A model generated the notes under the pieces. The model was given only the letters and a program-made list of their open reading frames with translations. It was not told the origin of the DNA and did no database searches. A DNA stretch of 5,027 bases. It comes from JAMDCX01 sp049977145 (lineage in GTDB: Bacteria > Planctomycetota > Phycisphaerae > WQYP01). Location of the stretch: positions 1 through 5,027 of the forward strand of contig JBMFGW010000181.1 of the NCBI GenBank assembly GCA_049977145.1, written 5' to 3'. The translations under genes and the position numbers were made by a program. This document shows, piece after piece, positions 1-5,027 of the stretch. Position 1 is the stretch's first letter, and every line of letters begins with the position of its first letter.

Positions 1-7
1 CATATAT

Positions 8-271
8 ATGACTACACGTCAAGTATTAAAAAAGAATTCCTTGGAGCAAGGGGTATTACTTGGACAGGCTCCTAGGGCTGATCAGGTTACGGTACGCGTA
101 CTACGGCGGCGGAGCGACCTAGCTAAGGCGGAATGTCTCGCCACTCATTTGTTCAATCCAAGCGGCAACGGCATCGGGCCGGCCAAGCAGAAATACGGTA
201 AAAAGTGCCCGGTTTGCTGGGCAAAAAACGAGATTAAAAGGGATATCGAAGCCCTGTTCCGTTTAAGGTGA
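8..271 (+). CDS. Unrecognised small or 5'-partial protein with a CPVC motif
   Basis: The frame ends at TGA 269-271 and is open to the left edge of the window, so ATG 8 may not be the true start; no ribosome binding site can be judged with seven bases upstream. From ATG 8 the product has 87 residues. It is basic and has a single CPVCW motif at about residues 68-72, which could be half of a zinc knuckle, but no second cysteine pair is present. The last 45 residues (HLFNPSGNG onward) look more protein-like than the first 40. Codons in the first part (AGG, CTA, GTA, TTA) differ from the strongly GC-ending codons of the ATPase downstream. I recognise no family. It could be the end of a gene lying mostly outside the window, a small gene, or decayed coding DNA. 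Confidence 0.35.
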   Translation: MTTRQVLKKNSLEQGVLLGQAPRADQVTVRVLRRRSDLAKAECLATHLFNPSGNGIGPAKQKYGKKCPVCWAKNEIKRDIEALFRLR

Positions 272-276
272 TGCCA

Positions 277-306
277 TTGGCTGTGTGTAAACGGCTGCGA
301 TATGCT
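277..306 (+). promoter_or_regulatory. Weak candidate sigma70-type promoter for the ATPase operon
   Basis: A -35-like TTGGCT (277-282) and a -10-like TATGCT (301-306) are separated by 18 bases; each matches the consensus at four of six positions. It lies in the 136-base gap between the upstream open frame and the ATPase, and would give a leader of roughly 95 bases. This is the best candidate seen in the gap, but matches of this quality occur by chance, and the host's promoter consensus is unknown. Confidence 0.2.
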
Positions 307-407
307 TGGGGCGCGGCCGCTTTGGCCTGATGGCACAGGGCTGGAATTTAGGCAATAAATTAGTAACAGATTTCCCGATGGAATAAGTATTGGCAGGCGA
401 ATGACTT

Positions 408-3269
408 ATGACGATCCTAACACTCAAACCATGGACCGAACTCGTTAAGCTCCATCCTGATGTGGAATCTGGCTCGCTGGCCGAAGCCGTTTTCGCCATT
501 GATCTTGGTGCCATTGCCACCGGCGACCAGACCACTCCCACCGTCTACCGCGACCCGGACGCCTTCTTTGCGGCCACCTACATCACCGGAGATTTACACA
601 AGCTCCTTGAAGAGGTGCTGGCCAGCTTGGCCGGGAAGGGGCATTTCAACCGCGTGCTCAAACTCCGCAGCCCCTTCGGCGGCGGTAAATCTCACACCCT
701 CGCAGCAATGCTGCACGCGGCCCGGTCTCGTAAAAGCCTCAATCTGGTCTCCGGATGTTCGGCCCTGCCAGACCCCGGCCCGGTGGCCGTCGCCGTCTTC
801 GACGGCGAAAAATTCACCGCCGCCGGCGATAAAGACGTTGGCAATGGCCAACTCATCCAGACCATGTGGGGCTGGATCGCCTGGCAACTCGGCCCGGCCG
901 CATTCAAGATTGTGCAGAAACATGATGCTGGCAAAATCGCCCCTTCCGGCGATGAAATTAAGGCCATGCTGGAGGCCGCTGGCAAACCCGTTTTACTGTT
1001 GCTGGATGAGGTCCTTAAATACATGGAACGCGCCGCCGCAGTGGCCGTGAATGATTCGACCTTGCAACGCCAGGCCAAGGATTTTATCCAGAACCTCACC
1101 GTGGAGGTTGCCAACAGCACGCATGCCGTCATGGTCTACTCCCTCCAATGGAGCGCCCGCGAGGCCATGGGAAACGTAGCCCTGTTGGAGGAGCTTGACA
1201 AGCTCACCAGCCGCAAAGACCAGGTGCGCGAACCCCTCACCGGGGACGAAGTTCTCGCGGTGGTCAAACGGCGCCTGTTGGCGGCTGATCCGCCGCCCAC
1301 AGCCGCAGCCCAAGTCGCCACCGAATTCGGCGACGTACTAAACAGTTTCTGGCGTGCCCGGGCCGAAACACACTCCGCAAAAAATCAGGCTGAAGAATTG
1401 GCCGTGCAGACCACAAGCCGCATTCAGGCGGCCTACCCCTTCCACCCCGCGCTTATTGACGTAATGAACAGCCGCTGGACCAGTGTGGACGGATTCCAGC
1501 GCACACGCGGGGCCTTGCGATTCCTGGCCTCCTGCCTCCATGGCCTGAAAGCTCACGGCGGTGCCCGGTCCATCCTTGGCCCGGGTGACATTCCCATCTC
1601 GGACCCGGAAGTAATGCGGGCCATGCTCAAGGATCTCGACCCGCGGCAGGAATACGCGCCGGTCATCACACACGATTTAACCGGCCCCAGCGCCCGCGCC
1701 AAACGCATTGACGAGAAACTCGCACGCGAAACGCCGGCCCTGGCCAACACCCACCCGGCCCTGCGGTTGGGAACCGCCATCCTCGCATTTTCTTTCGGTG
1801 GATTGCGCCGCCAGGACGCCAGCGAAGCGTTGCCGGCTGGCGTGACAGAAAGTGATTTACTTGCCGCCTGTATCGGCCCGGACCTTGACAGCATTACCGC
1901 GTCCGCCGTGCTCAGCGAGCTGCGGAATTCGTGCCTGTACCTGCATTTTGACGGCGTGCACTACTGCTTCAAAAAGGACCCCAACGTTACCAAACTCATC
2001 GAAGATGCCGAGCAGGAGGTCGCCCGGGACGGCGACGCCATTCGTGACCGGATCAAGGAACTTCTGGAACAGCGGTTGGCCGGCAGGCCCGGCGTGATAG
2101 TCTGGCCGGAAACCAGCCAGGACGTTCCGGACAAAGAGCCGCGTTTTTTAATTGCATTCCTGCCCATCGACTTTTCCGCCCAGCTACCAAACCAACAGGA
2201 GGACGCCGCACGAAACATATTCTCAAAGTATGGAGAAGACCTGCGCAAATATCGCAATGGACTCGCGCTGGCAATTCCGGAAAAAAAACAACTTGAAACA
2301 CTGCGCCGTGCTGTACGCTACCTTATGGCCATTGACCGCGTGGAAGCCCGGCGAAGCCAACACCGCCTGACCAAGGATCAGCTCGACCAGCTTAAGGAAC
2401 GCAAACGCACCGAAGAAGCCGCCGCCGAATCAGCCTTCCGCCAACTCTACCTCGCCGTGTGGTTGCCGCGCCTCGGCACTGGCGGGCAGCTCACTCTTGA
2501 AAAAATCGAGGTCGGTGGCCGCCCGCTTCAGGCCACCGGAATTTACGAACGCATCATGGAACTCCTCACAACCGCAGGCTCTCCGAAAATTCACGGCACA
2601 CTGCACCCGCGCAAGATTACAGACCGGATCAAACTCGGCGAGCCGACGGCACCCGGAGAGCAGCCACGTCTTGGCGTAAGCACGCAGGACGTCCGCTACG
2701 CTTTTTTTGCATTCCTCGACCCTCCGCGGATCAGTTCCGAGGACGTAATTCGCAAGGCAATCGCCCGCGGCGTTTCAGAAGGCAATTTCGCCTACACCAG
2801 CGGAACCCCCATGCTGGGGCCTGACGGAAAATTCCAGGTCGCACCGGACAAGGTGCTGCTGAACCGGGCCGTCAACGACGATGAAATCGACCTCGACGAC
2901 GGCTTCCTGATGGTTCCCGCAGCGGTCCCGTCCCCCGCCCCAGCCGTGACCGCTGCCACCGCATCCGATGCCGGCGCAGCGACCATTGCAACCGGAGTCA
3001 CAGCACTCATAACCGGACCAACAGCCACCGGAGCCGCGGGCACCAACGCCCCCGTTCGCAAAACAATCCGCATCCGCTTCGCTGCCAGCCGGGACCAGGT
3101 GTTCAAATCATTTCCCGCCATAGCCAATCTGTCGGACAAATCCGATGGCGGGAAAATTACAATCTCCGTCGAAGGCCAATGTGCCGCCGGATTCGACCCC
3201 AACTGGCTCCGCAACGCCGTGGAAGAACCACTGGACGAAGCCAACATCGACGGTTTGGAGACGCAATAG
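408..3269 (+). CDS. DUF499 (COG1483) AAA+ family ATP-binding protein, putative defence ATPase
   Basis: A 953-residue cytoplasmic P-loop ATPase with no signal peptide or membrane segment. Visible motifs are a Walker A loop SPFGGGKSHT (residues 88-97, K94), a Walker B strand VLLLLDE (195-201, D200/E201), a sensor-1-like strand VMVYSLQWS (241-249), and YPFHP (343-347) followed by FQRTRGALRFLA (363-374), a late arginine block typical of DUF499 and the related BREX PglY/BrxC ATPases. A charged helical stretch (about 625-685) and an Ala/Pro/Thr-rich linker (about 837-883) precede a C-terminal domain (about 884-953). The start is ATG 408, because an in-frame TGA lies at 402-404; AGGCGA at 395-400 is a weak ribosome binding site. 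DUF499 proteins are known from predicted defence loci with DUF1156 methyltransferases. The partner here is the gene 12 bases downstream. The biochemical role is unproven; ATP-driven remodelling of DNA or protein is inferred. Confidence 0.88.
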   Translation: MTILTLKPWTELVKLHPDVESGSLAEAVFAIDLGAIATGDQTTPTVYRDPDAFFAATYITGDLHKLLEEVLASLAGKGHFNRVLKLRSPFGGGKSHTLAAMLHAARSRKSLNLVSGCSALPDPGPVAVAVFDGEKFTAAGDKDVGNGQLIQTMWGWIAWQLGPAAFKIVQKHDAGKIAPSGDEIKAMLEAAGKPVLLLLDEVLKYMERAAAVAVNDSTLQRQAKDFIQNLTVEVANSTHAVMVYSLQWSAREAMGNVALLEELDKLTSRKDQVREPLTGDEVLAVVKRRLLAADPPPTAAAQVATEFGDVLNSFWRARAETHSAKNQAEELAVQTTSRIQAAYPFHPALIDVMNSRWTSVDGFQRTRGALRFLASCLHGLKAHGGARSILGPGDIPISDPEVMRAMLKDLDPRQEYAPVITHDLTGPSARAKRIDEKLARETPALANTHPALRLGTAILAFSFGGLRRQDASEALPAGVTESDLLAACIGPDLDSITASAVLSELRNSCLYLHFDGVHYCFKKDPNVTKLIEDAEQEVARDGDAIRDRIKELLEQRLAGRPGVIVWPETSQDVPDKEPRFLIAFLPIDFSAQLPNQQEDAARNIFSKYGEDLRKYRNGLALAIPEKKQLETLRRAVRYLMAIDRVEARRSQHRLTKDQLDQLKERKRTEEAAAESAFRQLYLAVWLPRLGTGGQLTLEKIEVGGRPLQATGIYERIMELLTTAGSPKIHGTLHPRKITDRIKLGEPTAPGEQPRLGVSTQDVRYAFFAFLDPPRISSEDVIRKAIARGVSEGNFAYTSGTPMLGPDGKFQVAPDKVLLNRAVNDDEIDLDDGFLMVPAAVPSPAPAVTAATASDAGAATIATGVTALITGPTATGAAGTNAPVRKTIRIRFAASRDQVFKSFPAIANLSDKSDGGKITISVEGQCAAGFDPNWLRNAVEEPLDEANIDGLETQ

Positions 3270-3281
3270 AGTGCCCCGAAC

Positions 3282-3722
3282 ATGGAGATCATAAAAGTGG
3301 AATTCAACCTCAACAAGACGCAATTTCTGGAATTCGGAAAAGCCTTCCGGAAAGCACGGCTTACCAAAGGGAAAAAAATGCGGGAGGCCATCGGCATTGA
3401 CCGGCTGTTTGCCCGAATAGAAGCGACTGGCAACTCAGTTCACATTCAATCAGGGCGGGTCAATACGGCGATCCACGCAACGGTCTCTACCCCCGGAACC
3501 ATTGTCATCCGCGATACTTTACTCCGCTCACTGCTTGAAAATTTGCGCGAAGACGGTGCCGTTCATTTCGTCTGCACCCCATCCAGCATCATCATCAACG
3601 GTGCCTCGCTTCAAATGGAGGCAGGACAATACGCAATGTATGCCAGGCCGGATCTCGTTCCCAAAGACACCATCATCCACGCCATTCCCCCCGGGAGCAT
3701 CCGCCTGGCCAAATCGAAATGA
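3282..3722 (+). CDS. Hypothetical protein, possible single beta-sliding-clamp-like domain
   Basis: A 146-residue soluble protein, starting 12 bases after the ATPase stop and so almost certainly co-transcribed. A weak GAGTG (3269-3273) lies eight bases before ATG 3282. I know no named family for it. The predicted order is strand (4-10), helix (11-27), four strands (41-50, 52-59, 62-69, 72-79), helix (80-89), three strands (93-100, 102-108, 110-117). That is the order of one domain of DnaN, the DNA polymerase III beta clamp. Matching details are a short turn before VHIQSGR, a PGTIVIRDTLL segment like the clamp's PG..tVpar.ll, and ARPDLVP (121-127) placed like the clamp's dFP segment. A normal bacterial clamp has three such domains and about 370 residues, so this would be a one-domain version. 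The coding call is firm; the fold is an inference, and an unrelated beta-rich adaptor is possible. Confidence 0.8.
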   Translation: MEIIKVEFNLNKTQFLEFGKAFRKARLTKGKKMREAIGIDRLFARIEATGNSVHIQSGRVNTAIHATVSTPGTIVIRDTLLRSLLENLREDGAVHFVCTPSSIIINGASLQMEAGQYAMYARPDLVPKDTIIHAIPPGSIRLAKSK

Positions 3723-3905
3723 CTTCCCCGATCACCCTCCTTACGCCCTGGTGAAAACACCCTTGCAACCTTTGTGCCATCGTGCCAGCGTTTATCCCAA
3801 TGACCCCAACATAAATATCCGTGATCGGGATGGTAAAAAGCACCCCCACGGCAACGCCATATCCCCACGCACCACTTTCCCCAAGCGCAGCGCTCAATGC
3901 TGACT

Positions 3906-3940
3906 AATACTGATATTACTGATCAATACTCACCAATACC
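3906..3940. repeat. Imperfect 9-base tandem repeat (AATACTGAT type)
   Basis: Four successive units keep a 9-base phase: AATACTGAT (3906-3914), ATTACTGAT (3915-3923), CAATACTCA (3924-3932) and the partial CCAATACC (3933-3940). The stretch is AT-rich compared with its surroundings. It lies 17 bases before the first heptamer array. Confidence 0.55.
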
Positions 3941-3957
3941 GTAAAAGAACTCCTAGG

Positions 3958-4006
3958 TTCTAGCTTCTAGCTTCTAGCTTCTCGTTACCCGTTGTTCGTT
4001 GTTCAC
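3958..4006. repeat. 7-base tandem repeat array (TTCTAGC drifting to TGTTCGT)
   Basis: Three exact TTCTAGC units (3958-3978) are followed, in the same 7-base phase, by TTCTCGT, TACCCGT, TGTTCGT and TGTTCAC, ending at 4006. The phase is kept while the unit changes sequence. Seven is not a multiple of three, which argues against coding. Confidence 0.8.
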
Positions 4007-4054
4007 TGAAGCGCAGCGCCCTTATCTCCACCCGCTCCCCCCTATAGCATCAGC

Positions 4055-4091
4055 ACGGCACCGGAACCACAAATGATTGTTCCGACGCCGT
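4055..4091. repeat. Inverted repeat with symmetric AC/AC internal loop
   Basis: ACGGC (4055-4059) pairs with GCCGT (4087-4091) and CGGAAC (4062-4067) pairs with GTTCCG (4079-4084). The unpaired AC on each side (4060-4061 and 4085-4086) forms a symmetric 2x2 internal loop, and the hairpin loop is 11 bases. Eleven base pairs in all are possible. No T run follows, so it is not a classical intrinsic terminator; it could be a palindromic extragenic repeat or a structured RNA element. Confidence 0.55.
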
Positions 4092-4110
4092 ACAGCGCCT
4101 GCCCGTCTAT

Positions 4111-4145
4111 TGATCTTTGATCATTGGTCATCGATCATTGAAGCC
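4111..4145. repeat. 7-base tandem repeat array (TGATCAT type)
   Basis: Units TGATCTT (4111-4117), TGATCAT (4118-4124), TGGTCAT (4125-4131), CGATCAT (4132-4138) and the decayed TGAAGCC (4139-4145) keep a 7-base phase. The TGATCA core is palindromic. A small perfect hairpin, GCCGG-AAA-CCGGC, follows at 4143-4155. Confidence 0.7.
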
Positions 4146-4258
4146 GGAAACCGGCGCTGTTTGACAAGTGAATAATATGCCTGCATCGATGGCCCCGTTA
4201 CCGCCATGAGGATCGCTATGTACCCGGTAAAAAATCGACGCCCGCGCCCGCTCCGCGC

Positions 4259-4279
4259 GCTCACCTGCTCACCTGCTCC
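4259..4279. repeat. 8-base tandem repeat (GCTCACCT)
   Basis: Two exact GCTCACCT units (4259-4266, 4267-4274) and a partial third (GCTCC, 4275-4279) lead directly into long repeat copy A. A degraded version, GTTCGCCT then GTTCTA, sits at the equivalent place before copy B, which suggests this octamer belongs to the larger repeat unit. Confidence 0.55.
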
Positions 4280-4432
4280 AAATTCACCTGATCTGCGGCA
4301 GCAGCCGCCACCCCCTAAAAACATCTTGAGCATCTTGAGCATCTTGAAGAAAACCCGCTAAAATCAACGCTCCCATCAACTTGCTCAACTTGAGCACCTT
4401 GCCTCGCGAACTTGAGCATCTTGGCCACCTTG
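4272..4432. repeat. Long diverged direct repeat, copy A
   Basis: This 161-base copy aligns along its length with copy B at 4572-4737. The first 21 bases (4272-4292) match copy B at 19 positions, and a central block (4360-4380) matches 4665-4685 at 18 of 21; all five differences are C in A and T in B. Inside are tandem nonamers of the CTTGAGCAT type, with three in-phase units at 4323-4349 and more at 4382-4432. Its function is unknown; the layout is that of a composite intergenic repeat rather than an insertion sequence, as no transposase or terminal inverted repeat is seen. Confidence 0.75.
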
Positions 4433-4460
4433 CCTCGGAATCCCAAAAACCGAAAGCATT

Positions 4461-4481
4461 CCAAATGCTAAATACCAAATA
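4461..4481. repeat. Short 7-base tandem repeat (CCAAATA type)
   Basis: Units CCAAATG (4461-4467), CTAAATA (4468-4474) and CCAAATA (4475-4481) keep a 7-base phase. They lie in the spacer between long repeat copies A and B. Confidence 0.5.
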
Positions 4482-4531
4482 CCGGCCGCCCTTTTGGCAA
4501 TCCATATCTGCTCCCTGTTGAGGCTGGAAGC

Positions 4532-4571
4532 CGAAATCCCGATGCCGCAGGAGCCGGCTAATCGGGGTTCG
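4532..4571. repeat. Imperfect inverted repeat just before copy B
   Basis: The arm CGAAATCCCGAT (4532-4543) can pair with ATCGGGGTTCG (4561-4571) with one bulged base and one T-G pair, leaving a loop of 17 bases. It overlaps the octamer remnant that opens copy B. The pairing is moderate and the role unknown. Confidence 0.35.
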
Positions 4572-4737
4572 CCTGTTCTAAATTCACCTGATCAAGCCGC
4601 CGCAGCGGCTACCCCTCCCTTAAAAACAACTTGGCCCTCTTGGCCACCTTGAACCAAACCCTTTAAAATCAATGCTTTCATCAACATACTCAACTTGGCC
4701 ACCTTGCCTCCCTAACTTGGCCCACTTGGCCACCTTG
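4572..4737. repeat. Long diverged direct repeat, copy B
   Basis: This 166-base partner of copy A begins exactly 300 bases after A begins; small length differences shift the offset to 305 bases by the end. The nonamers here are mainly of the CTTGGCCAC type instead of A's CTTGAGCAT type: in-phase units lie at 4629-4655, with further ones at 4693-4737. The non-nonamer blocks (4572-4592 and 4665-4685) remain clearly related to copy A. Confidence 0.75.
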
Positions 4738-4766
4738 AAATTCGCAAAGACAAACCTTCCCTATCT

Positions 4767-4806
4767 CCGCAACTCTGCCGTGCAATTTGAGTTGCGGCTC
4801 CGCCGC
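4767..4806. repeat. Two overlapping perfect hairpins
   Basis: CCGCAACTC (4767-4775) is the exact reverse complement of GAGTTGCGG (4789-4797), with a 13-base loop. A second perfect stem, GCGGC-TCC-GCCGC (4794-4806), shares bases 4794-4797 with the first, so the two are mutually exclusive if folded as RNA or single-stranded DNA. There is no T run as in an intrinsic terminator. It resembles a palindromic extragenic element. Confidence 0.55.
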
Positions 4807-4868
4807 GCTGCGAAATATTGAAACCTTAACCTCCCCATTATCGAATCGCCGCCGCGTTGCAGAAACGG

Positions 4869-5027
4869 TCACAGGCCCAACGGCAGCGCCTTCTGGTCCA
4901 TGAGTTTGCGTATGCCTTCACGGCGCAATGCCCCAATCCAGCCTACTTGGGGGTATTCCCGCATGACCTTGATATTGGTGGTGGTGATACACCCCCGATC
5001 CGCAGTAAGCACCACCCGCTGCAAACC
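4869..5027 (-). pseudogene. Truncated IS1634-like DDE transposase fragment
   Basis: Read on the minus strand from the right edge, 52 codons end at a stop at 4869-4871. The peptide contains RVVLTADRG, followed by an ITTTNIKVMREYPQ helix, VGWIGALRREGIRKL and ALPLGL. This matches the order known for IS1634-family transposases around the second catalytic aspartate (v-DRGM... then W-I-aLR...irkL then an lslFDE segment). The aspartate in ADRG is present, but the frame stops where the FDE segment should begin, and no other frame restores it. The region carrying the catalytic glutamate is therefore missing, so the copy cannot be active. The N-terminal part lies outside the window. Palindromic and repeat DNA abuts the break. 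The exact IS family is inferred from a short stretch; another IS4-group transposase is possible. Confidence 0.6.

Larger units (their letters stand above)
3723..4868. other. Long gene-poor region rich in short repeats and hairpins
   Basis: No convincing gene was found on either strand. The open frames here are short, lack ribosome binding sites, run through tandem repeats and resemble no family. The content is mostly 7-, 8- and 9-base tandem repeats, inverted repeats and one diverged pair of long direct repeats, described individually. No GC-rich hairpin followed by a T run is present just after the second gene, so an intrinsic terminator for the operon is not apparent. The repeats are absent from the coding region to the left. 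Confidence 0.7.

Noticed and set aside
331..346. Sigma54-like TGGCAC with a downstream TGGA
   Set aside because: The -24 element looks good, but the -12 element lacks the required GC, so it does not meet the sigma54 consensus.
460..1050. 196-codon plus-strand open frame inside the ATPase gene
   Set aside because: It overlaps the Walker A and Walker B coding region in another frame, is Pro/Ser/Trp/Cys-rich like typical out-of-frame GC-rich sequence, and resembles no family.
2792..3433. 213-codon minus-strand open frame opposite the end of the ATPase and the start of the small gene
   Set aside because: It is antisense to two better-supported genes, its low-complexity Ala/Val stretch mirrors the Ala/Pro/Thr linker of the ATPase, and it resembles no protein.
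3727..3829. 9-base exact inverted repeat CCCGATCAC / GTGATCGGG separated by 85 bases
   Set aside because: The arms do not extend and the spacing is long; a match of this length is plausible by chance in a region of this size.
3673..3897. 74-codon minus-strand frame with a hydrophobic GVAVGVLFTIPITDIYVGVIG stretch split by charged residues
   Set aside because: It could suggest a membrane peptide, but there is no ribosome binding site, the frame overlaps the end of the small gene and a second minus-strand frame, and nothing supports translation.
3502..3903. 133-codon plus-strand frame running past the end of the small gene
   Set aside because: Its first half overlaps the small gene in another frame and the rest is Pro/His/Asn-rich with no family resemblance. 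It has no ribosome binding site and does not continue the 146-residue protein.
4161..4189. Perfect TTGACA -35 hexamer
   Set aside because: No -10-like hexamer lies 16-19 bases downstream and no gene follows.
4121..4505. Two overlapping minus-strand 73-codon frames
   Set aside because: Both run through the tandem nonamers (giving LKMLKM or DAQDAQD runs) and one through the heptamers; they are repeat translations.
4259..4737. CRISPR array
   Set aside because: The repeats are 7-9-base tandem units without unique spacers, plus only two diverged long copies; this does not have the structure of a CRISPR array.

Overview
This window is GC-rich bacterial DNA, probably from an uncultured lineage. 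Weak Shine-Dalgarno signals and long intergenic stretches full of short tandem repeats would fit a PVC-type genome (Kiritimatiellota, Lentisphaerota or Planctomycetota), but no feature fixes the taxonomy and this is a low-confidence guess.

Layout. Bases 1-271 hold an open frame that runs in from the left edge and encodes an unrecognised peptide with one CPVC motif; it may be a gene end, a small gene or debris. A 136-base gap with a weak candidate promoter follows. The centre is a two-gene plus-strand unit. A 953-residue DUF499 (COG1483) AAA+ ATPase (408-3269) is followed after 12 bases by a 146-residue protein (3282-3722). I recognise no named family for the second protein, but its predicted strand/helix order and several sequence features resemble one domain of the DNA polymerase III beta sliding clamp. 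DUF499 ATPases are known from predicted defence islands, where they usually sit beside a DUF1156 DNA methyltransferase, DUF3780 and helicase or nuclease genes. None of those partners is visible here.

Bases 3723-4868 contain no convincing gene. They hold dense short tandem repeats with unit lengths of 7, 8 and 9 bases, several strong inverted repeats, and a diverged pair of about 160-base direct repeats spaced about 300 bases apart. The right edge (5027-4869, minus strand) carries the broken end of a DDE transposase resembling the IS1634 family, ending before the catalytic glutamate would be expected.

Taken together, this looks like an accessory or defence-island segment: an ATPase with a possible clamp-like partner, next to repeat-rich DNA and a dead insertion sequence. 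The most interesting hypothesis is that the ATPase works with, or loads, a small clamp-fold protein. This is inference from sequence pattern alone.
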